Below are positions 7,099 through 13,634 of a stretch of DNA of 15,935 bases, piece by piece. The stretch lies in contig JASHQT010000467.1 in NCBI GenBank assembly GCA_030039005.1, forward strand, positions 1-15,935. Reading direction: 5' to 3'. Both the position numbers and the translations under genes were made by a program. The notes under the pieces are model-generated. The model searched no databases. It saw only the letters and a program-made list of their open reading frames with translations, and was not told the DNA's origin. Positions within the stretch are counted from its first letter, which is position 1; each line of letters opens with the position of its first letter. This DNA comes from Bryobacteraceae bacterium. Its GTDB lineage: Bacteria > Acidobacteriota > Terriglobia > Bryobacterales > Bryobacteraceae.

Positions 7099-7851
7099 AT
7101 GATTCAGATCTTGCCGCGAACTTTTAAGGTTGATCTCCGGCTCGGGGCTTTGGTTGCCATTCTGGCGCTCGGAGCCATGCGGGTCAGCGCCAGTACCATT
7201 ATTGCCGGCGACCTCAGCACCCAGAGCCCGCCCTTCGATTCGGGCACAGGCGATGCTTGGGCGGTAGGACTAAGCTCGAATATCGAGCTCGCGGTCGGCT
7301 TTCAGGATTCGTCTTCGTCGTCCTACCTGTTAAGTCAGATCCAGGTTGCCGACAACTTTTCCGTCTCGGACCCGAACTCCAGCAGCAATCCTGCTCTGAA
7401 CGATCTGATTGTAACCCTCTGGGTGAATACAGTAGATGACCCAAATACCGCCACTGAATTGCAAACCTGGGATATCTCGGCGCCGGCCACGACCGGGCAG
7501 CCCGGGCAATTGTACACACTCGATTCGGCTACGCCCACGACCATCAATCCCGGCGATTACTACTTCATTACCGAGAACGTGACCCCCGACGATTCCAATA
7601 CCGCCGAATGGGGGTGGCAAGATAACAACCTGACGCCGCAGGAGAACGGCCAGTATTTTGGCACCTATGGTACGGCGGATAGCTTGAATTACAGCGACGA
7701 TTCCACGACTGCGGCCTATAGCGTGAGCGGCACCCTCATCACAACTACGACCCCCGAGCCTGACAACTATGCCCTGCTGCTCGGCGCCGCATTCGCCGGC
7801 ATTCTTATGTTCAAGCGCCGAAGCGCGCGTGTACAGGATCGCCGCTCATAG
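7099..7851 (+). CDS. PEP-CTERM sorted surface/exported protein
   Basis: This 250-residue protein has a Sec signal peptide (hydrophobic about 14-27, likely cleaved after VSA at about 31) and a low-complexity, Ser/Thr/Asp-rich beta-type body. Its C-terminal sorting signal has PEP at 219-221, a hydrophobic helix (about 223-238) and a basic tail FKRRSAR. PEP-CTERM proteins are exported and then processed by exosortase in bacteria that make exopolysaccharide. The start at 7099 is chosen over an upstream in-frame ATG at 7027 because AAGGAG (7087-7092) stands six bases before it and the signal peptide starts there. No enzymatic motif is seen in the body, so the function is unknown. No exosortase gene lies in the window. 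Confidence 0.88.
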   Translation: MIQILPRTFKVDLRLGALVAILALGAMRVSASTIIAGDLSTQSPPFDSGTGDAWAVGLSSNIELAVGFQDSSSSSYLLSQIQVADNFSVSDPNSSSNPALNDLIVTLWVNTVDDPNTATELQTWDISAPATTGQPGQLYTLDSATPTTINPGDYYFITENVTPDDSNTAEWGWQDNNLTPQENGQYFGTYGTADSLNYSDDSTTAAYSVSGTLITTTTPEPDNYALLLGAAFAGILMFKRRSARVQDRRS

Positions 7852-7946
7852 CAAACCGGCGCCGCCCTAACCACTTGGCCGTTTGTAACCAGGCACCCCC
7901 GCCGAACCGTCGTTTAGATTAAGATACGAAGAGAGGGTGCCTCACG

Positions 7947-8087
7947 ATGCTTGATTCCATAGGAATGCCCGAACTGCTGGTGATCCTGGTAGTGGCCGTT
8001 TTATTGTTTGGCGGCAATAAGATCCCGGAACTTGCTAAAGGTCTGGGTGAAGGCATTCGCAATTTCAAGAACGCCATGAAAGAGTAA
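7947..8087 (+). CDS. tatA: TatA/E-type twin-arginine translocase subunit (46 aa)
   Basis: The short reading frame encodes an N-terminal membrane helix (about 7-22, [15 protein letters not shown]) followed by the hallmark FGGNKIPEL hinge and an amphipathic helix ([15 protein letters not shown]). This is the TatA/TatE layout: the amphipathic helix lies on the membrane and oligomers let folded proteins with twin-arginine signals pass. At 46 residues it lacks the longer polar tail of many TatA proteins but keeps all core parts. A GAGAGGG site (7931-7937) nine bases before the ATG supports the start. tatB and tatC are not nearby, so it is a solitary copy, as often happens outside Proteobacteria. 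Confidence 0.93.
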   Translation: MLDSIGMPELLVILVVAVLLFGGNKIPELAKGLGEGIRNFKNAMKE

Positions 8088-8089
8088 TG

Positions 8090-8123
8090 GGTACCGGAGT
8101 AACGGCGAAGTAACTTCGGTGCC
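8090..8123. terminator. Imperfect palindrome between convergent tatA and kinase genes
   Basis: GGTACCGGAGT (8090-8100) pairs with ACTTCGGTGCC (8113-8123) over 11 positions with two G-U pairs. It lies three bases after the tatA stop and before the convergent kinase stop. No T-run follows on the plus strand, so it is at best a weak or Rho-assisted end signal, or an mRNA-stabilising hairpin. Confidence 0.4.
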
Positions 8124-8126
8124 TGC

Positions 8127-9263
8127 CTAACGCGCTGGCGCGGCTTCTTCCAGATGTTTCTCCACCGCCTGCACCAGGTCTCGTGTGCGGACGGGTTTGG
8201 CGAGGAAATCCTGCATTCCACACTTCACTGAGCGGGCGCGATAGTCGTCCGAGCAGTTGGCCGTTACCGCGATGATGGGAGTCTGTACGTAGCCCGGCAA
8301 TCTTCGAATCTGTTCGACCGTTTCGAAACCATCCCACCCCGGCATCTGCAAATCCATCAGGATCACGTCGAAGCGCGACCGCGCCGCCACCTCTAGCGCC
8401 AGTTTGCCGCTACCCGCGCACTCCACTTCGAACAATTGCCGCCGCAACGCGTGGCAGGCGATAGTTTGGGCGATGGCGTTATCGTCCACCACCAGAACGC
8501 GCCCCCGGCTTTTCTTGAGCTCGATGGGTGTGACGGCTACGGTTTCGGCAGCCAATTGCAACGGCAAGGTGACGGTAAACGTACTGCCGGCGTCCGGTTC
8601 GCTGGCGACGTCGATCGATCCATTGAGCAATGCCACCAGCTTCTTCACGACCGCCAGGCCCAGTCCCAGCCCGTTATGGTTCCGCGCGAGCCCGGTTTCC
8701 AGTTGCCGGAAGCTCTCGAAAATCTCCGCGAGCTGATGGGCGGCGATTCCGGCGCCTGTGTCCCGAACCCGTACCGCCAACTCCACCCCGCGCCCACCGC
8801 TGGTGCGGGCCGAGGCAGCCACTTCCACCAGGCCCTCGCGCGTGAACTTTACCCCGTTGGCTACCAGGTGCCACACGATCTGCCGCAGGCGCACCGGATC
8901 GCCCATCACCATCTCGGGCAGGCTTGCGTCCAGGGCCGTCTCCACCCGCAGCCCCTTAGCTTCGGCTTTGGGCGTAAACTCGGCCGCCACGCCTGCTAGC
9001 GTTTCTCGAATCGAGAACTCGGTCTCCTCGAGCACCACTCGGTTCCCTGAGAGCGCTGAATACTCCAGCGTGACGTTCAGGATCTCGAGCAGATTCTCCG
9101 CGCACAGCCGCGCTGCGTCCACATACTCGCGCTGATCCTCCGTCAGACGCGTTTCCAGCAGCAGATCCGTCATCCCGAGAATTCCGCTGAGCGGCGTGCG
9201 GATTTCATGGTTTAGGCTGGCAAGGAACTGGCCTTGGACTTCCCGAAGATCGTCGTTTTTCAA
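8127..9263 (-). CDS. Hybrid sensor histidine kinase/response regulator without sensor domain
   Basis: With the TTG start at 9263 the protein is 378 residues. It has a HisKA dimerisation domain with the H-box NHEIRTPLSG (phospho-His H19), and a HATPase_c domain with N-box HLVANGVKF, G1 DTGAGIA and G2 GLGLGLAVVK. A receiver domain (about 254-373) carries D260-D261, phospho-acceptor D304 and K356. There is no membrane helix and no PAS or GAF domain, so it is probably cytoplasmic and takes its input from a partner. AGGCGG seven bases before the TTG supports that start. The frame stays open further upstream, but there it reads through the VKOR gene in the wrong frame. No output partner is adjacent. 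It may be an orphan or belong to the upstream operon. Confidence 0.88.
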   Translation of the reverse strand: MKNDDLREVQGQFLASLNHEIRTPLSGILGMTDLLLETRLTEDQREYVDAARLCAENLLEILNVTLEYSALSGNRVVLEETEFSIRETLAGVAAEFTPKAEAKGLRVETALDASLPEMVMGDPVRLRQIVWHLVANGVKFTREGLVEVAASARTSGGRGVELAVRVRDTGAGIAAHQLAEIFESFRQLETGLARNHNGLGLGLAVVKKLVALLNGSIDVASEPDAGSTFTVTLPLQLAAETVAVTPIELKKSRGRVLVVDDNAIAQTIACHALRRQLFEVECAGSGKLALEVAARSRFDVILMDLQMPGWDGFETVEQIRRLPGYVQTPIIAVTANCSDDYRARSVKCGMQDFLAKPVRTRDLVQAVEKHLEEAAPAR

Positions 9264-9301
9264 CGCGGTTCCGCCTATCTCTCTTAACTCTAGACATCGG
9301 C

Positions 9302-9331
9302 AAGGAAAGCACACGTCTTTAGCGGGTGTGC
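9302..9331 (-). terminator. Possible terminator after the VKOR gene
   Basis: On the minus strand GCACAC (9331-9326) pairs with GTGTGC (9314-9309) across an 11-base loop and is followed by TTTCCTT (9308-9302). It lies just after the VKOR stop and would separate that operon from the kinase gene. The stem is only six pairs, so confidence is low. Confidence 0.3.
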
Positions 9332-9346
9332 CGGCGCGCCGCGCCT

Positions 9347-9742
9347 TCAAAATACGAAAGCCGCCCACGCCAAAACCGGCGAAAGCACGGTCGTGAGCAG
9401 GCAAAAGAAGCAGTACGCGCCCAAGCGCGCCATATCGACGACACCGAGTACGTTCGCAACCACTGCCGCGAGCGCCACGCCGCGAACCGAGTATCGCACC
9501 CAATGCATCTGCGGACCGATCAGCGCGAGCAGAATCAGCAACCCGTACATTCCCGCTGCAATCAGACCGTCCGGGATTCCGAACGGGCGTGCGAACGGCG
9601 CATCCGCCACCGCTTCGCATCCGCCCTTCAGCAGCGGGCATTTCAGATGCTCCACCGCGCGTACCTGATATGCGCCCACGTACAACATCGCCGCCGCGCT
9701 AGCCGCGGAAAGGATCAACACGGCATTGCGGGCCGTCAACAT
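9347..9742 (-). CDS. Vitamin K epoxide reductase (VKOR) family membrane protein
   Basis: The 131 residues form four membrane helices (about 4-26, 58-77, 86-104, 110-131). A first cysteine pair, C35 and C42, lies in the loop after helix 1, and a CxxC active site (C111, C114 in GAYCFFCLL) is at the start of helix 4. FGIPDG and MYG between them fit the family. Bacterial VKOR passes electrons from periplasmic thiols to quinone and re-oxidises a DsbA-like partner; no thioredoxin domain is fused here. The Ser usually found between the first Cys pair and the GIP motif is not evident. The ATG at 9742 lies inside the end of the methyltransferase gene (7-bp overlap), which points to coupled translation. 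The partner is unknown; it could serve the radical SAM operon or general disulphide formation. Confidence 0.87.
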   Translation of the reverse strand: MLTARNAVLILSAASAAAMLYVGAYQVRAVEHLKCPLLKGGCEAVADAPFARPFGIPDGLIAAGMYGLLILLALIGPQMHWVRYSVRGVALAAVVANVLGVVDMARLGAYCFFCLLTTVLSPVLAWAAFVF

Positions 9743-10527
9743 GGCTTCGTGGCCGTGATGAGAGTGTAGCCGAGCAGGCCCGCCCGCACAGCGTGCGCCG
9801 CGCTCGCCGCCAGCGCGTTTGCTTCCCGAAACTCCACGCCCGGCAAATTCACTTTCTCCAGTTTCACCATCACTTCCGTGGCCAGCAGCCGGGCCTGGAT
9901 ATCGCGCACCATGCCCGCCAGCGCATCGTCGTGCGCCTCCGCAACGACGGAGTGAAACCCCGCCATTTCCAAATGCGCGACGTACTCGGCGGCAGGCCGC
10001 GCGTCGCCGATGCACGCGATCCAGGCCAGCAATCCGGTGAATTCCCCGGGCAGGTCGCCGGACCGCGTCAGGTCGCTCAGCCCCAACCGACCGCCCGGCC
10101 CTAGAACGCGAATCAACTCGCGCGCGGCCGCACGCTTGTCGGGGAACGTGCAGTAAGCGCATTCGCACACCACGGCATCGAAACCAGCGTCTGGATAATG
10201 GAGCCTCTCGGCATCGCCGGTCTCAAACCGCACCGAATCCGCTAACCGCGCCTGTTCGGCGCGCGCCTTGGCCTCGGCGATGTTCTCCCGTCCAAAATCG
10301 ATCCCCGTCACCCGGCACCCGAAGCGCTGGGCGAGGAAGATCGCGCTAGCGCCTCGCCCGCAGGCCACATCCAGAACGCGAGCGCGCGCGGAAAGCCCCA
10401 GCCGTTCCCCGAGCCACGCTGTCAGTGCAAGTCCGCCGGGATGAAAGGATCCGCCCAGCAGCAGACGCGCCAAATCACTTTCATACGCCGCCGCGCAACA
10501 CGATTTCAGCTCGGCCGCACCGCTCAT
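9736..10527 (-). CDS. Cysteine-rich class I SAM-dependent methyltransferase
   Basis: The 263-residue protein has the Rossmann SAM-binding motif I VLDVACGRG (51-59), the acidic end of strand 2 in GIDFG (75-79), ETGDAERL (102-109) and the post-motif LGPGGRLGLSDL (142-153). The N-terminus has a Cys pair (C10-C11) and the phrase GSFHPGG, and a second cluster C121, C123, C126 precedes TFPDK. C172 adds another thiol. Such Cys placement recalls arsenite methyltransferases (ArsM), but the rest is not clearly ArsM, so the substrate is left open; a lipid or metalloid is possible. The ATG at 10527 overlaps the stop of the radical SAM gene as ATGA, and its own stop overlaps the VKOR start. It is therefore the middle gene of a tightly coupled trio. 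Confidence 0.85.
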   Translation of the reverse strand: MSGAAELKSCCAAAYESDLARLLLGGSFHPGGLALTAWLGERLGLSARARVLDVACGRGASAIFLAQRFGCRVTGIDFGRENIAEAKARAEQARLADSVRFETGDAERLHYPDAGFDAVVCECAYCTFPDKRAAARELIRVLGPGGRLGLSDLTRSGDLPGEFTGLLAWIACIGDARPAAEYVAHLEMAGFHSVVAEAHDDALAGMVRDIQARLLATEVMVKLEKVNLPGVEFREANALAASAAHAVRAGLLGYTLITATKPC

Positions 10528-12053
10528 TTCCCGATCTCCATCAGCGCCGGGAACGAAAACGTGACCGGCTGCACGCGATAGCGCACGCCTTTCCGTCGCG
10601 CCTCGCGCCGCGCTTCTTCCTGCGCCATCAATTGCGCGCGCGCCTGCTCGCGGTAGCCCACCGTGTTGTACGCGCAGAACGGGATCTGCCGCCCGCCGGG
10701 CAACAGGAATTCCTTGCAGCACTTCATCAGGTTTTTCTGATTGAACGTCCAGACGTCCATGAAATCCTGCAGCATGATCATGAACATGAACTTCGAGAGC
10801 TCCCGGATGTCCAGCCCGCCATCCGCCAGCCCGCAGGCCGAGCAGGAAAATGCGAATTCGCGCGCCACTTTGTCCGAGCCCAGCGCCGCCGAGGACGACC
10901 ACAATCCTTCGAGCGCCCTCCGGATTTCGGCCCCCAGGTCCGGCATCACGCGGTTCGAAATATAGTCCAAGTAATCGTCCACCTGGAGAATGCGCGGCAG
11001 CGGCGTAACGTTTTTCTCTGCATCAGTGTACGCGTAAGTTACCGAATTGCACGTCGGAAAACAACACGGCACCGGCACGAAGTCCGTCACGCGAAACATC
11101 CCTGCGGTTTGTTCTTCGATGTGGCGTAGAATATCGGGATTGGTCATGCGCTGCATCGGGTCGTGCGCCCCGTGCCGCCCGGCATGAAACGCGGGCTGGA
11201 AATTGATGCCCTTCACCGCCGGATGCTCCAGGCCAAAGCGCACAATGGCGCCGATTTCGTGCTCGTTCACGCCGCGTTCGATGGCCGGAACCAGGATCAC
11301 CGCGCAGCCGATCTCCGCCAGCCGGTCGAGCGCCCGCAATTTCTTCGGAAGAATATCGGGCTCGCCGCGAATGGCGCGATAGGTCGCGCTTGCAAAACCG
11401 TCGAACTGAAAGTAGATGTTGGGCCGTATCTCCGCAAGCTGCGCGAGGAAACGGTCGTCGGCGGCGATTCGCTTGCCATTGGTGTTCAACATCACGTTGG
11501 CGATGCCGCGCTCCCGCGCCGCCTGCATCATCGCGATGATCTGCGGATGAATCGCGGGCTCGCCGCCCGAAAACTGAACCACTTCGGGATTGCCCTCGGT
11601 TTCGACCAGATGGTCGAGGATCTCTTCCACTTCCTCCAGCGCGAGGCTGAAGCCCGGGCCCGCTTCGGCGAAACATAACGGACAATTCATGTCGCACGCG
11701 CTGTTCACCTCGATGATGCCCAGGCAGGCGTGCTGCTGATGATCCGGGCACAAGCCGCAATCGTACGGGCAGCCGTGCTCCCGTTCCGTCGAAAACCCGA
11801 GCGGAATGGTGCCGGGCTTATTGAATTTCGTGGATTTTGTGTACAGGTCCGCGTCGCCATACACCAGCGCTTCGAACAGCCCGTGGCGCGCGCAGCGCTT
11901 CCGCATGTAGACTTTGTTTCCGCGAATCAGGATCTGGGCGTCGATCGCGGTGCGGCAAACCGGGCAAATGCTGCGCGTCAGCTCGTAGAATACATAATCG
12001 GCGTCTCTCTTCACGCCCGATGTGCGGAGAGAAGCGGCGTCGGGGTTCGTCAT
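10524..12053 (-). CDS. Tes/MJ0619-like radical SAM enzyme with several iron-sulphur sites
   Basis: This 509-residue protein has an N-terminal rubredoxin-like cysteine set (C30, C33, C54 before RHG) and then CPYDCGLCP (C95, C99, C102), a first CX3CX2C set. The core radical SAM motif CDMNCPLC follows (C120, C124, C127) with FSGGEP (161-166). C-terminal cysteines PVPCCFPTC (C330, C331, C335), CSAC (C404, C407), C445-C446 and C460 can hold further clusters. This order matches the archaeal MJ0619/Tes family, where Tes joins lipid tails carbon-to-carbon into membrane-spanning tetraethers; some relatives were earlier proposed as methylases. The ATG at 12053 is chosen because upstream residues read through the neighbouring small gene; its Shine-Dalgarno site is weak. 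The family is recognised from motifs; the lipid role is inference. It overlaps the methyltransferase start by ATGA. Confidence 0.85.
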   Translation of the reverse strand: MTNPDAASLRTSGVKRDADYVFYELTRSICPVCRTAIDAQILIRGNKVYMRKRCARHGLFEALVYGDADLYTKSTKFNKPGTIPLGFSTEREHGCPYDCGLCPDHQQHACLGIIEVNSACDMNCPLCFAEAGPGFSLALEEVEEILDHLVETEGNPEVVQFSGGEPAIHPQIIAMMQAARERGIANVMLNTNGKRIAADDRFLAQLAEIRPNIYFQFDGFASATYRAIRGEPDILPKKLRALDRLAEIGCAVILVPAIERGVNEHEIGAIVRFGLEHPAVKGINFQPAFHAGRHGAHDPMQRMTNPDILRHIEEQTAGMFRVTDFVPVPCCFPTCNSVTYAYTDAEKNVTPLPRILQVDDYLDYISNRVMPDLGAEIRRALEGLWSSSAALGSDKVAREFAFSCSACGLADGGLDIRELSKFMFMIMLQDFMDVWTFNQKNLMKCCKEFLLPGGRQIPFCAYNTVGYREQARAQLMAQEEARREARRKGVRYRVQPVTFSFPALMEIGK

Positions 12054-12106
12054 CGCTAATCTCAGGATACTCTCGGAGTCCGAAGCGCTGAGGTCCGCGT
12101 GACGGG

Positions 12107-12289
12107 TCAGCCCTTGATCACGTAGTAAAGGCCGATAGAAAACATAAGTACGCCGAGAAGCAATCCCACCATCTGCCCGGCCGCGTAGGAGCCGCCTCCC
12201 GAAAAGGTGCGAAAGAATCCGGAGATCGCGACGGCTCCGCCCCAAATCACGCCGATGGATCCCAAAATCCTATTTCGGGTAAGTTTCAT
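12107..12289 (-). CDS. Small two-helix membrane protein, unknown function
   Basis: From the ATG at 12289 the product has 60 residues: a basic start (MKLTRNR), one Gly-rich hydrophobic helix (about 8-25), a polar turn (FFRTFSGGGSY) and a second helix (about 37-58). No known family is recognised. There is no ribosome-binding site, but an extended -10 box (TATATT, 12301-12306, with TG one base before it) sits so close that the mRNA would be leaderless or nearly so. A longer in-frame start exists at 12343 but adds only hydrophilic residues. It lies 53 bp upstream of the radical SAM gene on the same strand and may be the first gene of that operon. Confidence 0.6.
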   Translation of the reverse strand: MKLTRNRILGSIGVIWGGAVAISGFFRTFSGGGSYAAGQMVGLLLGVLMFSIGLYYVIKG

Positions 12290-12300
12290 TTGTGAGCGCC

Positions 12301-12310
12301 AATATACCAA
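12301..12310 (-). promoter_or_regulatory. Extended -10 promoter for the small membrane protein operon
   Basis: Read on the minus strand, TTGG (12310-12307) precedes TATATT (12306-12301), giving a TG-n-TATATT extended -10 element. Transcription would start near 12294, only about five bases before the ATG at 12289. It faces away from the DUF5996 gene. Confidence 0.45.
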
Positions 12311-12411
12311 AACGCGCACCGCTTCTCGCTCGTCCGCTGCCACGGTCGACTGGGAATTCTCACGGCCGGCCAGTCGCGGTGCCCGATCGTGTCCCGGTAA
12401 AATGGAAACGC

Positions 12412-13359
12412 ATGAGCCCGCGCCTGCACGCCTGGCCCGCTCTACCCCTCGCCGACTGGCAGGACACCTACGAGACGCTGCACATGTGGAGCCAAATCGT
12501 CGGCAAGATCCGCATGGCGCTCACGCCGCTCGTCAACCATTACTGGAACGCCACGCTCTATGTCAGCCCGCGCGGCCTCACCACTTCGGCCATCCCATAC
12601 GACGGGGGAATCTTCGAAATGGAATTCGACTTTCTCGCGCATAAACTCGCCATCGATACCAGCGCCGGCGACGTTCGCGCCCTCGATCTCGCGCCGCGTA
12701 CCGTGGCCGACTTCTACGCCGAGCTAATGAGCACCCTCGCCGCGCTGAACATCCAAGTCCAAATTACCGCGCGTCCCGACGAAGTCTCGAAGCCCATCCC
12801 CTTCGCCGAAGACACCACGCATAAATCCTACGACCGCGAATCCGTCGAGCGCTTCCACCGCCTGCTCATCTCCGTCGACCAGGTCCTGAAGCAGTTCCGC
12901 GCGCGCTTCCGCGGCAAGTCGAGCCCGGTGCATTTTTTCTGGGGCAGCTTCGATCTGGCGGTTACGCGATTTTCGGGCCGCATCGCTCCGCCTCGTTCGG
13001 ACGTCCAATATGCGGCCATGATGCGCGAAGCTTACTCGCACGAAGTATCGAGCGCCGGGTTCTGGCCCGGCGGCGGCGACATCTCCGGCCCCGCGTTCTA
13101 TTCCTACACCACGCCCGAGCCCGCCGGATTCAAAACCGCCGCCGTTCGCCCCCAGCCCGCGTCCTACCAGCCCAAACTCGGCGAATTTCTTCTGATGTAC
13201 GACGACATCCGCGGCGCGGCTTCTCCGGACTGGGAACTCTTGAGCTTTTTACAGAGCACCTATGAAGCCGGCGCGAACCTGGCCCACTGGGACAGGTCTG
13301 CGTTGGAGAGGCCGGCGCTTGAAAGATCGACCGGCCGTCGCACCGGCGCCGGAGAATAA
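12412..13359 (+). CDS. DUF5996 family protein
   Basis: The 315-residue protein matches a conserved soluble bacterial family recognised from phrases such as WPALPLADWQDTYETLHMW near the start, VGKIRMAL, PVHFFWGSFDLAVTRFSGR and EAYSHEV, FWPGGG, and a C-terminal FLQSTYEAGANLAHWDR. No signal peptide or membrane helix is present. Many His, Trp and acidic residues are conserved, but the function of the family is not known. The ATG at 12412 starts two residues before the conserved region; upstream in-frame residues back to 12292 look non-coding. It is followed after two bases by the zinc-finger gene, so the two are co-transcribed and may work together. Confidence 0.85.
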   Translation: MSPRLHAWPALPLADWQDTYETLHMWSQIVGKIRMALTPLVNHYWNATLYVSPRGLTTSAIPYDGGIFEMEFDFLAHKLAIDTSAGDVRALDLAPRTVADFYAELMSTLAALNIQVQITARPDEVSKPIPFAEDTTHKSYDRESVERFHRLLISVDQVLKQFRARFRGKSSPVHFFWGSFDLAVTRFSGRIAPPRSDVQYAAMMREAYSHEVSSAGFWPGGGDISGPAFYSYTTPEPAGFKTAAVRPQPASYQPKLGEFLLMYDDIRGAASPDWELLSFLQSTYEAGANLAHWDRSALERPALERSTGRRTGAGE

Positions 13360-13361
13360 CC

Positions 13362-13634
13362 ATGGCTAAAACCTGTACGCATCTGAATGAGGTCTCCTTT
13401 ACCAAACCTTCCAAGCACGTCTGCGAGGACTGTATCAAGACCGGCGATTCCTGGGTGCACCTGCGCATGTGCCTGGAGTGCGGCCATATCGGCTGCTGCG
13501 ATTCGTCCAAGAACAAACACGCGACGAAACATTTTCATTCCTCGCATCATCCTTTGATCCGCTCCATCGAACCCGGCGAGCGCTGGGTCTGGTGCTACCT
13601 GGATGAAGTGGTCGCGGGCGAAATGGATTCTTGA
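13362..13634 (+). CDS. UBP-type zinc finger protein
   Basis: The 90-residue protein is essentially one zf-UBP domain: CTHL (C5, H7), CEDC (C21, C24), CLECGHIGCC (C37, C40, C45), then a series of His (KNKHATKHFHSSHH) and a final Trp-rich strand. In eukaryotes this finger binds the free C-terminal glycines of ubiquitin; bacterial stand-alone copies are common, but their ligand is not known. GGAG (13351-13354) lies seven bases before the ATG and just inside the end of the DUF5996 gene, giving a two-gene operon. Its last 40 bases overlap the end of the convergent acetate kinase gene. Confidence 0.9.
   Translation: MAKTCTHLNEVSFTKPSKHVCEDCIKTGDSWVHLRMCLECGHIGCCDSSKNKHATKHFHSSHHPLIRSIEPGERWVWCYLDEVVAGEMDS

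Noticed and set aside
9264..9641. N-terminal extension of the histidine kinase up to 9641.
   Set aside because: It reads the VKOR gene in the wrong frame and gives an Arg/Gly-rich sequence without domains. TTG at 9263 with AGGCGG upstream is a better start.
9743..10168. Upstream extension of the VKOR frame.
   Set aside because: It is the methyltransferase gene read out of frame. The VKOR family start matches the ATG at 9742.
10528..10902. Upstream extension of the methyltransferase frame.
   Set aside because: It reads the radical SAM gene out of frame. The ATG at 10527 in ATGA overlap fits the family N-terminus.
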